Source: Sulfurivermis fontis (lineage in GTDB: Bacteria; Pseudomonadota; Gammaproteobacteria; Thiohalomonadales; Thiohalomonadaceae). Taken from it: a DNA stretch of 64,000 bases. The notes under the pieces are model-generated. The model did not search any database. It saw only the letters and a program-made list of their open reading frames with translations, and was not told the origin of the DNA. Made by a program: the position numbers and the translations under genes. The DNA lies in assembly GCF_004001245.1 (NCBI RefSeq), contig NZ_AP018724.1, positions 310,001 through 374,000 of the forward strand, in the 5' to 3' direction. Below are positions 45,628 to 55,970 of the stretch, piece by piece. Numbering within the stretch: position 1 is the first letter of the stretch; each line of letters begins with the position of its first letter.

Positions 45628-45942
45628 TCAGCGTATTTCCTCAGTGGCGCTGTCCTTCTCGCCCTTGTTGTCGACCCAGGCGAGGGCGACCTTGTCCCCC
45701 TTCTTGGCGCCGGAGAACTCGATGGAGAGATAGGGGTTGGCGGAGATGGCGGCGCCCCAGGCGGAGGTCAGCACGTTCTTGCCGTTGTGGGTGCAGACGA
45801 CTTCCTGGATGAAGTGGGCCGGGATGACCTGGCCGGTCTTCTTGTCCTTGCGCTGGCCGGTCTCCATCGGATGCTTGATGAGCGCCTTGACGGTGCAGAC
45901 ATCGCCCTTGAGGGTGGCGCGGATCTTGATTGAATCTGCCAT
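45628..45942 (-). CDS. soxZ: sulfur-oxidation carrier subunit SoxZ
   Basis: 104 aa, all beta, no signal peptide (carried out with SoxY by Tat). IKIRATLKGDVCTVKALIKHPMETG is the family start. The later FIQEVVCTHNGK and SIEFSGAKKGDKVALAWVDN fit SoxZ, which supports SoxY as the swinging substrate carrier for thiosulfate in the periplasm. Last gene of soxXAYZ. Confidence 0.95.
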   Translation of the reverse strand: MADSIKIRATLKGDVCTVKALIKHPMETGQRKDKKTGQVIPAHFIQEVVCTHNGKNVLTSAWGAAISANPYLSIEFSGAKKGDKVALAWVDNKGEKDSATEEIR

Positions 45943-45984
45943 TTAGATAGTCCTCTGTATCAATTCGTCAGTGTGTGCCGTGGC

Positions 45985-46461
45985 TTAACCGCCGCAGCCG
46001 CCGATGGTGACCTTCACTTCCTTGCGGCCGGCATACAGGGTGCCGCCGGCCTTGACCACGGCGACCACGTTGGAGGTCTTGCCCATCTTGACGCGGGTGG
46101 AGACGGTGCCGAGGGCATTGGGGGCCAGGTTGAAGACGGCGGTGAGGGGAGTGCCGTTCTGCTCGACGAACAGGCTGATGGACTCGATGCCCTTGATGTT
46201 GGCATTGACGGTGACCGGGACCACGGCGCCGTTCTCGGCGATGTCGGGGGCCTTGATCTCGATGTCGTTGCTGGGGGTGGTCATGTCGGCGTTGTAGACG
46301 CCCTTCAGGCTGGCAGCGATGTCCTTGGCCTCGAAGGCCTCCTTGGGCCAGGCGGCCAGCACCTGACGGGGGGAGAGCAGGCCGGCGCCGACGGCGACGG
46401 CAACGGCGCTGCCGGCCAGGGTGCCCTTGAGAAAGATCCGGCGTTGACGGAAAGCGTTCAT
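45985..46461 (-). CDS. soxY: sulfur-oxidation carrier protein SoxY
   Basis: 158 aa. It has a twin-arginine leader (QRRIFLKGT, residues 7-15). The carboxy-terminal GGCGG motif (end of the chain, VTIGGCGG) presents the cysteine to which the sulfur substrate is covalently bound. It is upstream of soxZ by 42 bp with GAGG before the start. Confidence 0.96.
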   Translation of the reverse strand: MNAFRQRRIFLKGTLAGSAVAVAVGAGLLSPRQVLAAWPKEAFEAKDIAASLKGVYNADMTTPSNDIEIKAPDIAENGAVVPVTVNANIKGIESISLFVEQNGTPLTAVFNLAPNALGTVSTRVKMGKTSNVVAVVKAGGTLYAGRKEVKVTIGGCGG

Positions 46462-46524
46462 AAATCGTTTACCTCAATAGCTGTGATGGAAGCGAGGGGG
46501 CGGCGTGCCGTCCCCCTCATGGTT

Positions 46525-47397
46525 TCAGTCGCGGGTGGAGGGGGCCACCACCGGATAGCCGTTGGACAGGGCGTTCAGGAACACCTCGAGGTCGGTGTAT
46601 TCCTGGCTGCCGATCTTGAGCGGCTGGACGCCGGCGTTGCGGTTGCACTCGGTGAAGCGCACATGCAGCGACTGCAGTTCGTCCTTGGAGCGCCAGGTGG
46701 GCCAGTGGGCGGCGTCGCCGAAGTGGGTGGTCGGCGTCTGGCCGCGCAGCTTGAGGCCGACGATCTGCGTGTGGCAGGTGGCGCAGGAGAAGTTGGTCCA
46801 GCCGGCGCGGGTGTGGAACAGCTTCATGCCCTTCTCATAGGACTCCTTCAGCGGCCCCTTGCTCACGTCCACCTTCAGCGGCATGCCGGCGCTGAAGCTG
46901 GCGATGTACACGGATACCGCGCTGTTGTCGTAACTGCCGTTGAGCAGGGTCATGCCCTCCTTGGCGGCGCAATGCTCGATCATCGCCTCCAGGCCGACGA
47001 CCTTCTTCAGGTCGTTGTTGTACTGCGGGTAGTGGTTGGCGCGCAGACCGCGCAGATCGTTGTCCTTGGCCCCCAGGCACTTGGCGAAGCGGCCCTTGGC
47101 GTTGAGCTGCTGGTACAGCGCCTCACCGCGATCCAGGGCGATGTGGCCGCCGTGCAGGGAGTCGTTGTAGGGCTCGTCCTTGAACTTCCAGTTCAGCTTC
47201 CACTGGTTGTCGCCGCTCAGCTGCGACTCGTCCAGCCGTTCCGGGTCGCGCCAGTAGCGATAGGTGTTGGTGGTGTCGGCCGCGACGTTCGGCTCATAGA
47301 ACGGCATCGGCGTGTATTCGCGGTACGGCGCCGGGTTGGCCAGGGCGGCCGTGGACGCCAGCAGCAGCGTCAGGGCGGTGGTTCTTGCTAAGCGCAT
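46525..47397 (-). CDS. soxA: L-cysteine S-thiosulfotransferase subunit SoxA, single-heme type
   Basis: 290 aa, signal peptide to about residue 20. One heme motif, CATCH (205-209), and the catalytic cysteine C251 (FTECNRN) with its loop. In the N-terminal half the place of the first CxxCH has only C107 and C143, which could form a disulfide, so this is a monoheme SoxA. It works with SoxX to attach thiosulfate to SoxY. Confidence 0.95.
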   Translation of the reverse strand: MRLARTTALTLLLASTAALANPAPYREYTPMPFYEPNVAADTTNTYRYWRDPERLDESQLSGDNQWKLNWKFKDEPYNDSLHGGHIALDRGEALYQQLNAKGRFAKCLGAKDNDLRGLRANHYPQYNNDLKKVVGLEAMIEHCAAKEGMTLLNGSYDNSAVSVYIASFSAGMPLKVDVSKGPLKESYEKGMKLFHTRAGWTNFSCATCHTQIVGLKLRGQTPTTHFGDAAHWPTWRSKDELQSLHVRFTECNRNAGVQPLKIGSQEYTDLEVFLNALSNGYPVVAPSTRD

Positions 47398-47433
47398 TGT
47401 CTCTCTCCTCGGAATTCGTGGGGCGGCGGCCGC

Positions 47434-47976
47434 TTATTGCAGGGACATCAGGTAGGCCACCACATCGGCGATCTCCTGAGTGCTCAGCACCTCGTTGGTA
47501 CCGTAGGGCGGCATGGCGGTATTGGGGTTGTTGATGCGCGGGTCGAATACCTGCTGGTAGGTCCAGACGGTATCGCGGCCATGCTGCGAGTAGCGCACCA
47601 GCGGGGGGCCGGCGGTACCGCCCTGGGCATCGCCCGGCAGCAGGTGGCAGGCGTGGCAGTTGCCCTTCGTGGTGGTGGTGGCGATCTCCTTGCCGCGGGC
47701 CGGGTCGCCGTTCAGGGGCTGCGGCGCCTGCACCGGCTCGGGGCGGCGGGTGGGCAGGGTTTCCTCGTAGCTCAGGCTGGGCCAGCGCGACAGATCCTGG
47801 CGGTGGTTCTCGTATTTCAGCTCGCCGCTGTTGGCAATGGGCTTGGGCCAGAGGGTCTTGTTGGGGGTCGAGGCGTCGTAGAGCAGATTGGACGGCAGCG
47901 TTCTGTCGGCGGCGATGGCGCCGGCGCCCGCAACGAGCAGCGCGAGCGCGCCCACCGTGGTTATTATCTTGAACAT
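47434..47976 (-). CDS. soxX: sulfur-oxidation cytochrome c subunit SoxX
   Basis: 180 aa with signal peptide (residues 1-23). One heme c site CHACH (107-111) and a distal methionine in NTAMPPYGTNEVL. Partner of SoxA. First gene of soxXAYZ; the promoter should be in 47980-48140. No soxB, soxCD or regulator is in the window. Confidence 0.95.
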   Translation of the reverse strand: MFKIITTVGALALLVAGAGAIAADRTLPSNLLYDASTPNKTLWPKPIANSGELKYENHRQDLSRWPSLSYEETLPTRRPEPVQAPQPLNGDPARGKEIATTTTKGNCHACHLLPGDAQGGTAGPPLVRYSQHGRDTVWTYQQVFDPRINNPNTAMPPYGTNEVLSTQEIADVVAYLMSLQ

Positions 47977-48366
47977 CGGTTTCTCCTGCTGTATGGATTC
48001 TGGTCAACGGCGCGGGTACACGCCTGAGCAGGACAGAGCAAGGGGCGGGCCAGCCGCCGGGGAGGTGGCCGGATGGATGTTCAAGTCAATGAAAAGATGT
48101 GAATTATCGGTCGGCGCCGACGACCGTGCCGGGTATGCGCGGCGCGGGGGGCTGGGGCATTTCGCCCCAGTGAGGAAAAAGGGGTGGGGCAAAATGCCCC
48201 AGCCCTGTAACGGCTCACCCCTTAAAGTCAAAAGCCTTCAACGCAAAGACGCAAAGTGTGTGCAGTGTCGCGCAGCGTTGCGCGATTCCGCTGCGCCACA
48301 TCGCACAGCGGCGCTTCGCAGGGTTCCCCTTTGCGCTCTTCGCGTCCTTTGCGTCTTTGCGTTTAA
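47977..48366. other. sox upstream region with hairpins and CGCAAAGACGCAAAG inverted repeat
   Basis: No gene in this 390-base stretch. 48152-48170 (CTGGGGCATTTCGCCCCAG with a small bulge) and 48185-48201 (TGGGGCAAAATGCCCCA) are short stems, enclosed by AAGGGGTG / CACCCCTT. Then TTCAACGCAAAGACGCAAAG (48237-48256) is mirrored by CTTTGCGTCTTTGCGTTT (48347-48364), the familiar intergenic repeat of many proteobacteria. Copy B of the MITE sits at its right end. Confidence 0.6.
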
Positions 48367-48572
48367 GGAAGCTCTGAATAAGTTCAGAGCTTCCGCGGCA
48401 CAGGGATGTGCCGCCATTTTTCAACGACGATAAGTCGTTGAAAAATGAAGCCAAGCGAAAATCACACTTTTCGCTTGGCGTGGTTTTGTCCACGGATGGA
48501 CTTATGTCGCGCAGCCCAGGGAGGGGCGGGAGCGACCTGAAAAGTCCAGGATGGACTTATTCAGACCTTCCT
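48367..48572 (+). mobile_element. multi-hairpin MITE-like element, copy B (with 53-bp module)
   Basis: Ends GGAAGCTCTGAATAAGT and (mirrored) GGAAGGTCTGAATAAGT. It is flanked on both sides by TTAA (48363-48366 and 48573-48576). It is 206 bases, 53 longer than copy C; the extra part (about 48480-48534) is one unit of the tandem array at 57.9 kb. Five stems are present as in copy C. Confidence 0.88.
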
Positions 48573-48628
48573 TAACGCTTGTGTTTACGCCTTCCTGGGA
48601 GGGGCGGGTAGTCATTGCGCCATTCGGG

Positions 48629-49996
<1,368 letters not shown>

Positions 49997-50077
49997 CGGG
50001 CGTTGTTTTCGTGCAGTGTGCAAACGGGGGATTGGGCGCTATTCTGGTCGCATAGCGCCACACGGAGCAACCTACCC

Positions 50078-50986
50078 ATGCAACGCCGCCATTTTCTTCT
50101 CGCCCTGGCCGGGCTGCCGCTGCTGTCGCGCGCCGCGCCGCCGGCCCTGAATCCGTGGGCCGAGAGCTATTGCGTCAGCCCGTTGCGCCGCGCCGCCGTC
50201 ATGGCGCCGACCCCCGGCGGGCTGCGCTACCAGGGTACCCACATCCTCACCTATGGCGCCCTGCGCGAACTGTCCGCCAGTTACAACCGCCTCGGCCGGG
50301 GTCCGGTGGATGTCACCGGCGGCGGCTGCGATGACGGCGTGACCGGCGTGCTGCGCGGCGAGGCCGAGTTGGGCGGGCTGTGCTGCCCGGTGGAGGAGTC
50401 GCGGGCGGCCCATCTGCCGTCGCTGCTGGTGGCGCGGGACATCAAGGTGGTGGTGGCCCATCCGTCGGTGGCGGTGGACGATATCGCGCTGGAGTCCCTG
50501 CGCCGGGTGGCGCGCGGCGAGATCCGCCGCTGGTCGGAGCTGGGCGATACGGACCGCGCCATCGCCCTGGTGGTGCGCCGCCATTGTCCGGACTACCTGG
50601 AGCCGGTGCGCGGCCTGCTGCTGGACAACCGTCCCGACTGGTCGCCCCGCGCCCTGTTCGTCGAGACCGATCAGCAACTGCTGGAAACCGTGGTGCGCTA
50701 TCCGGGGGCGGTGGGCGTGGTCAGCCGCGCCCTGGCCCTGCCCTATCTCAAGGCCGGCCAGTTGCGCGCCCTGCATGTGGACGGCGTGGCGCCGCAGCGC
50801 GAGGCCGCCGAGGCCGGCGCCTATCCCCTGGTGGGGCCGCTCAATATCGTCTACCGGGAATGGGATGAGGCGCGCATGCGCGGCTTCTTCGATTTTCTCT
50901 ACAGCCCGCTCGGCGCCGCCATCATCGGCCAGGCGCTGGTGCCGGTGAGCGCGCGGGAGGCCGGTTACGGCGCCGTCGCTGTCTGA
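50078..50986 (+). CDS. periplasmic phosphate/anion-type binding protein
   Basis: 302 aa, signal peptide MQRRHFLLALAGLPLLSRA. The type II periplasmic binding fold is suggested by THILTYGALRELSASYNRLG, VDVTGGGCDDGVTGVLRGEA (PstS-like glycine loop) and VVRYPGAVGVVSRALALPYL. No transporter follows. It lies between a sigma54 response regulator and a sensor kinase, overlapping the 3' end of the kinase gene by 22 bases, and may deliver the ligand signal to the kinase. Confidence 0.8.
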   Translation: MQRRHFLLALAGLPLLSRAAPPALNPWAESYCVSPLRRAAVMAPTPGGLRYQGTHILTYGALRELSASYNRLGRGPVDVTGGGCDDGVTGVLRGEAELGGLCCPVEESRAAHLPSLLVARDIKVVVAHPSVAVDDIALESLRRVARGEIRRWSELGDTDRAIALVVRRHCPDYLEPVRGLLLDNRPDWSPRALFVETDQQLLETVVRYPGAVGVVSRALALPYLKAGQLRALHVDGVAPQREAAEAGAYPLVGPLNIVYREWDEARMRGFFDFLYSPLGAAIIGQALVPVSAREAGYGAVAV

Positions 50987-52611
50987 GGCAGTTCCACCCG
51001 GATGACGCCGCCGGGCCCCTCGCCCACGCTCACCCGCCCGCCGTGGGCATGGATCACCGCACGGCAGCTGGCCAGGCCCAGGCCGCTGCCGCCGCGCTTG
51101 CTGGTGTAGAACGGCTCGAACAGGTGCTCCCGCGCCTCGTCCGAGAAACCCGGCCCCGCGTCCCTGATCTCGATCTCGCCATAACCGCTCAGTGGCCGCA
51201 CCGCGACGTGCAGGCGGCCCTGCGGCGCCGCCTCCTGGCCGTTGTTGAACAGATTGGCCAGGGCCTGCTCCAGGTGGTAGGGGTCGGCATCGACCCAGAC
51301 TTCCCCGCCGGTCGTCACCTGCGGCGGCGGCGCCTCGGGGCGCCCCACCTGCCAGTGCTCGACGCAGCCGCGCACCAGCGCGCCCAGCTCCAGGCGCTGC
51401 CGGCGCAGGCGGATGGGGCGGCCGTATTGCAACAGCAGATCCACCGTGGTGCGGCAGCGGCCGCAGTGATGCAGGATGCGCTGCACGTCTTCGGCCAAGG
51501 GGCTGGCGGCGGGGAGTTCGCGCAGCATCAGCCGCGCCATGTTGTCGATGACGGTGATGGGGTTGTTGATGTCGTGGGCGACGCGCGCCGCCATGCGGCC
51601 GATGCCGGACAGCCGCTCCATTTCCTGCATGCGTTCCAGATCCCCCAGCATGGCGTTGAAGGCGTGAACCAACTGGGCCACCTCGTGGCTGCCCGATACC
51701 TCCAGCCGGCGGCTGCCGAACTCGCCGCGGCCCACGGCAGCGGCGGCCTGGGCCAGGGTGCCCAGCGGCCGCAGCTCGCGGTACAGCACCGCGAGCAGGG
51801 CCAGCAGCAGCAGGCCGCCCGCCACCAGCAGGCTCAGCACCAGCAGGGTCTGCACCTTGGCCAGCGCCTGTCCCACCGTGTCGGGGAGGGCCACGGACAG
51901 CCAGGCGGAGCCGCCGGTCACATCCAGTGGGACGTACACGCCGTTGTGGGGCGCATTCTGCCGTGCGGCCACGATCCCCACCGCGGCGTCGCTGCCGAAG
52001 GCCGGTTCGAGCACGGCATCCAGCGGCCGCGCCAGTTGCAGCCAGGCCAGCAGCGCGGCGTTGCGCAGCAGCGGCGCGGTGCTGACGGCCCAGACATGGC
52101 CTTCGTGCCAGACAAGGTGGATGGTCTTGCTGCCGGGTGCCGCGGGGTCGATGGGCAGCAGGGGCAGTTCGCCGCCGATGCCGGCGACGGCGCGCCCGTC
52201 GCGGTCGAACAGCGCCAGCGACGGGACGTTGAAGGCCTGGGACAGTCGCTCCAGCGCGGCCAGGGGGTGGCTGCGTTCGCCCTCCAGATACAGGTGGTAG
52301 TACGCGGCGTTGGCCAGCTCGGCGTCGTTGGCGAGCAGCTCCGCCAGCCGCTCCAGCGCTACCCGTTCCTGGGCCACCAACCGTTCCGCCTGGGTCGCCA
52401 GCCGCTCCTGGCGTTCGGTGTGTACGGTGCGGAACTGTTCGCTGACCAGGTGATCGATGCCGACGAACAGGGCGGCGATGGTGGCGACCACGGCCACCGT
52501 CAGGATCAGCGCCACCCGCAGCAGCAGCGAGTCGTGCAGGCGGATGCCCAGCCGCGGCCTCGCGCGTGGCGGTGGAGCGAGATCAGCAGTCGTCAGATGC
52601 CGGTGTGACAT
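50965..52611 (-). CDS. membrane sensor histidine kinase
   Basis: 548 aa. Helix at about 30-50, a periplasmic double-Cache-like domain (60-250), helix at about 253-275, and HAMP (RELRPLGTLAQAAAAVGRGEF). The DHp phospho-His is in RVAHDINNPITVIDNM near 344. The N box is NLFNNGQEA, with G boxes DAGPGFS and GSGLGLA. It probably phosphorylates the response regulator at 48629; the intervening binding protein may be its co-sensor. Confidence 0.9.
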   Translation of the reverse strand: MSHRHLTTADLAPPPRARPRLGIRLHDSLLLRVALILTVAVVATIAALFVGIDHLVSEQFRTVHTERQERLATQAERLVAQERVALERLAELLANDAELANAAYYHLYLEGERSHPLAALERLSQAFNVPSLALFDRDGRAVAGIGGELPLLPIDPAAPGSKTIHLVWHEGHVWAVSTAPLLRNAALLAWLQLARPLDAVLEPAFGSDAAVGIVAARQNAPHNGVYVPLDVTGGSAWLSVALPDTVGQALAKVQTLLVLSLLVAGGLLLLALLAVLYRELRPLGTLAQAAAAVGRGEFGSRRLEVSGSHEVAQLVHAFNAMLGDLERMQEMERLSGIGRMAARVAHDINNPITVIDNMARLMLRELPAASPLAEDVQRILHHCGRCRTTVDLLLQYGRPIRLRRQRLELGALVRGCVEHWQVGRPEAPPPQVTTGGEVWVDADPYHLEQALANLFNNGQEAAPQGRLHVAVRPLSGYGEIEIRDAGPGFSDEAREHLFEPFYTSKRGGSGLGLASCRAVIHAHGGRVSVGEGPGGVIRVELPQTATAP

Positions 52612-52656
52612 GGTGCGGCTCTCCGCATTGGCGATGGAGAGCAGTCTATCCGATGT

Positions 52657-54696
52657 CTACCCGGCCATGCCGCTGTGGCGCAGCAGGGCATCGATGCTCG
52701 GCTCGCGGCCGCGGAACTCCACGAACAGCTCCATCGGTTCGCGCGCGCCGCCCTGTTCCAGGATCGCCTCCATGAAGGCCAGCCCCGTCGCGCGATTGAA
52801 CACGCCTTCCTCCTCGAAGCGGGCGAAGGCGTCGCTGGCCAGCACCTCGGCCCACTTGTAGCTGTAATAACCGGCCGAGTAGCCGCCGGAGAAGATGTGG
52901 GCGAAACCGTGCTGGAAGCGGTTGTAGTGCGGCGGGCGCACCACCGCCACCTCGGCACGCACCTCGTCGAGGATCTGCTGGATGCGGCCGCCCTGTTGCG
53001 GGTCGTATTCCAGGTACAGGCGGAAGTCGAACAGCGCGAACTCCAGCTGCCGCACCATCTGCATGCCGGCCTGGAAGTTGCGCGCCGCCCACATCTTGTC
53101 GAACAGCTCCTGCGGCAGCGGCTCGCCGGTTTCGTGGTGACGGGCGAACAGGTCCAGCGCCGCGCGCTGCCAGCACCAGTGCTCCAGGAACTGGCTGGGC
53201 AGTTCCACCGCGTCCCACGCTACACCGCTGATGCCGGCGACGCCGGCGACCTCGATGCGGGTGAGCATGTGGTGCAGGCCGTGGCCGAATTCGTGGAACA
53301 GGGTCTGCACCTCGTCGTGGCTGAGCAGGGCCGGCTTGCCGTCCAGCGGCGGCGTGAAGTTGCAGGTGAGATAGGCCACCGGCGTCTGCCGCGTGCCGTC
53401 GGGCAGGCGGCGGGCGCGAATGCACTCGTCCATCCAGGCACCGCCGCGTTTCTTCGGCCGCGCGTAGAGGTCGAGATAGAAGCGGCCGCGCAGGCTGCCG
53501 GCGCTGTCGAAGATGTCGTAGAAGCGCACGTCCTCGTGCCAGGTCTGTACCCCCGTTACTTCGCGGATGTCCAGGCCGAACAGGCGCTGCACCACCTCGA
53601 ACATGCCGGCCACCACGCGATCGGCGGAGAACCAGGGCTTGAGGTCTTCCTGCGACAGATCGTATTTGTGCCGGCGCAGTTTTTCCGCGTAATAGTTGAT
53701 GTCCCACACGGCGAGTTCTGCCTGGCCGTGCTGTTCACGGGCATAGGCGGCGATCTCCTCCAGCTCGCCCTGCGCCATGGTGAGCGAGCGCGTGGCGAGG
53801 TCGCGCAGAAAACCGAGCACCTGTTGCGGCGTCTCCGCCATTTTGGTGGCGAGGGAATGTTCGGCGTGACTGGCAAAGCCGAGCAGCTGCGCCAGCTCGT
53901 GGCGCAGGGCGAGGATCCGCTCCATCACCGGGCCGTTGTCCCAGCGTCCCGCCTGCGGACCCTGATCAGAGGCGCGGGTACTGTAGGCGGTGTACAGCTC
54001 TTCGCGCAGGGCGCGGTCGTCGGCATGGGTCATCACGGCAAAATAGCTGGGAAAATCCAGGCCGATGCGCCAGCCGTCCTGACCCTCGCGCCGCGCCGCC
54101 TGGCGCATCATCGCCTGACTGCTGGCCGGGATGCCGGCCAGACGCTGCGCGTCGGTGATCAGGACATGCCAGCCGTTGGTGGCATCGAGCAGGTGTTCCT
54201 CGAAGCGGGCCGTGGCCTGGCTCAGTTCCTCGCTGGCCGCCTTGAAGCGCGCCTTCTGCTCTGGCGGCAGGGTCACACCGGACAGGCGGAAGTCGCGCAA
54301 CAGGTTGTCCAGGTGCTTGCGCTGGGCGATGGACAGGCGCTCGTACTCCGCGCCGTCGCGCACCGATTGCAGGGCGCGGTACAGGTCTTCGTTCTGTCCC
54401 AGCTCGGTGGCGTAGGCGCTCAGTTTGGGCAGGCAGGCGTTGTAGGCCGCACGCAGTTCGTCGGAGTTCATCACCGCGTTGAGATGGCTCACCGGCGACC
54501 AGGTGCGGCTCAGGCGGTCGTCCAGCGCCTCCAGCGGGGCGAGCAGCGTGTCCCAGCAGAACGCGCCTTGTTGCAGCAGGTGCGCGATGGCGGCGCGGTT
54601 CTCCGCCAGCACGGTGTCGATGGCCGGTTCCACATGCTCCGGTCGGATGGCATGGAACGGCGGCAGGCCGTTCATTTCCAGCAGGGGATTGGGCAT
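52657..54696 (-). CDS. prlC: oligopeptidase A
   Basis: 679 aa. M3 zinc peptidase of the cytoplasm that clears peptides and signal-peptide fragments. HEFGHGLHHM carries the HExxH zinc site near 466, with the downstream E in ELPSQFLEHW. The N-terminal helical half (NGLPPFHAIRPEHVEPAIDT) matches PrlC and not the mitochondrial-type relatives. Start 54696 has GGAGTG upstream. Confidence 0.95.
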   Translation of the reverse strand: MPNPLLEMNGLPPFHAIRPEHVEPAIDTVLAENRAAIAHLLQQGAFCWDTLLAPLEALDDRLSRTWSPVSHLNAVMNSDELRAAYNACLPKLSAYATELGQNEDLYRALQSVRDGAEYERLSIAQRKHLDNLLRDFRLSGVTLPPEQKARFKAASEELSQATARFEEHLLDATNGWHVLITDAQRLAGIPASSQAMMRQAARREGQDGWRIGLDFPSYFAVMTHADDRALREELYTAYSTRASDQGPQAGRWDNGPVMERILALRHELAQLLGFASHAEHSLATKMAETPQQVLGFLRDLATRSLTMAQGELEEIAAYAREQHGQAELAVWDINYYAEKLRRHKYDLSQEDLKPWFSADRVVAGMFEVVQRLFGLDIREVTGVQTWHEDVRFYDIFDSAGSLRGRFYLDLYARPKKRGGAWMDECIRARRLPDGTRQTPVAYLTCNFTPPLDGKPALLSHDEVQTLFHEFGHGLHHMLTRIEVAGVAGISGVAWDAVELPSQFLEHWCWQRAALDLFARHHETGEPLPQELFDKMWAARNFQAGMQMVRQLEFALFDFRLYLEYDPQQGGRIQQILDEVRAEVAVVRPPHYNRFQHGFAHIFSGGYSAGYYSYKWAEVLASDAFARFEEEGVFNRATGLAFMEAILEQGGAREPMELFVEFRGREPSIDALLRHSGMAG

Positions 54697-54713
54697 AGAA
54701 CACTCCACTCAAA

Positions 54714-54787
54714 CCAAAGAAAATCCGCAAATGAACGCGAATGTACGCAAATAAATCGCACTGGTTATTCGCATGTATTTGCGTTCA
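54714..54787. repeat. half of an inverted intergenic repeat (CCGCAAATGAACGC) split by copy C
   Basis: CCGCAAATGAACGC at 54725-54738 has its mirror as GCGTTCA (54781-54787) plus TTTGCGG (54945-54951) on the other side of copy C. Removing the element and one TTCA restores GCGTTCATTTGCGG exactly. Confidence 0.85.
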
Positions 54788-54940
54788 GGAAGCTCTGAAT
54801 AAGTTCAGAGCTTCCGCGGCACAGGGATGTGCCGCCATTTTTCAACGACGATAAGTCGTTGAAAAATGAAGCCAAGCGAAAATCACACTTTTCGCTTGGC
54901 GTGGTCTGAAAAGTCCAGGATGGACTTATTCAGACCTTCC
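54788..54940 (+). mobile_element. multi-hairpin MITE-like element, copy C
   Basis: 153 bases, the cleanest copy. Terminal inverted repeats GGAAG(C/G)TCTGAATAAGT run inward from both ends; flanking direct repeat TTCA (54784-54787 and 54941-54944). Five hairpins in order: the 5' end itself (GAAGCTCTGAA..TTCAGAGCTTC), GCGGCACAGGGATGTGCCGC, TTTTTCAACGA..TCGTTGAAAAA, CCAAGCGAAAA..TTTTCGCTTGG, and GGTCTGAA..AAGTCC-AGGA-TGGACTT..TTCAGACC. No ORF. Confidence 0.9.
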
Positions 54941-54977
54941 TTCATTTGCGGACTCCGATTTGTTGTACAGTGGGGCC

Positions 54978-55970
54978 ATGGTAAACGAAATCCAGTCTCA
55001 TCCTTACGATGCCCTTACCCCGGACGTGGTGCTCGATGCCGTCGAGCAGTGCGGCCTGCGGCCCGCCGGCGGCTTGCTGGCGCTGAACAGTTACGAAAAC
55101 CGTGTCTATCAGGTGGCACTGGACGAGGGTTATGTGGTGGCCAAGTTCTATCGCCCGGGACGCTGGAGTGACGCGGCGATCCTGGAGGAACACGCCTTCG
55201 CGCAGGAGCTGCTGGAGGCCGAGGTGCCGGTGGTGGCGCCGCTGGTGGATGCCCAGGGCGAGACGCTGCATGTGCATGCCGGATTCCGCCACGCCCTGTT
55301 TCCGCGCCGTGGCGGGCGCTGGCCGGACCTGGATGTGCCGGACGTGCTGTGGCGGCTGGGGCGCTTTCTCGGCCGCCTGCATGCGGTGGGTGCGGCACGG
55401 CCGTTCTCGGCGCGGCCACGGCTGGACGTGGCCAGCTTCGGTGTGGAGTCACGTGACTACCTGCTGGCCAGCGAGTTGTTGCCACGGGAATACCAATCGC
55501 GTTACGCCGATCTCAGCGCCGAGCTGCTGGAAACGGTGACGGCAGCTTTCGCTGCCGTGCCGTCCTTGAACTGGCAGCGCATCCACGGCGATTTTCATCC
55601 CGGCAACATCCTGTGGACCGACGACGGCGCACACATCGTCGATCTGGATGATTGCCGCAGCGGCCCCGCGGTACAGGATCTGTGGATGTTGCTGTCGGGC
55701 GAGCGCCAGGAACAGTGGCTGCAACTGGACGAGCTGCTCGGCGGCTATGAGGAGTTCTGCGATTTCGATCGCCGCGAGCTGCGCCTCGTCGAGCCGCTGC
55801 GCACCCTGCGCCTGATACACTACGCCGCGTGGTTGGCGCGGCGGCGTGATGATCCCGCCTTTCCCCGCGCCTTTCCCTGGTTCGGCTCCCCGCGCTATTG
55901 GGAGGAGCACCTCATGACGCTGCAGGAGCAGCGTCTGCGCCTGCAGGAGCCTCCTCTTTCCTTCACCTGA
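54978..55970 (+). CDS. srkA: stress-response serine/threonine kinase SrkA (YihE/RdoA)
   Basis: 330 aa. Aminoglycoside-phosphotransferase-like fold: N-lobe lysine in [14 protein letters not shown], catalytic loop [12 protein letters not shown] near 200-212 (HGD..N), and metal [18 protein letters not shown]. SrkA-type kinases protect against envelope and oxidative stress. ATG 54978 is the natural start. It converges with the chemoreceptor gene, overlapping it by 8 bases. Confidence 0.93.
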   Translation: MVNEIQSHPYDALTPDVVLDAVEQCGLRPAGGLLALNSYENRVYQVALDEGYVVAKFYRPGRWSDAAILEEHAFAQELLEAEVPVVAPLVDAQGETLHVHAGFRHALFPRRGGRWPDLDVPDVLWRLGRFLGRLHAVGAARPFSARPRLDVASFGVESRDYLLASELLPREYQSRYADLSAELLETVTAAFAAVPSLNWQRIHGDFHPGNILWTDDGAHIVDLDDCRSGPAVQDLWMLLSGERQEQWLQLDELLGGYEEFCDFDRRELRLVEPLRTLRLIHYAAWLARRRDDPAFPRAFPWFGSPRYWEEHLMTLQEQRLRLQEPPLSFT

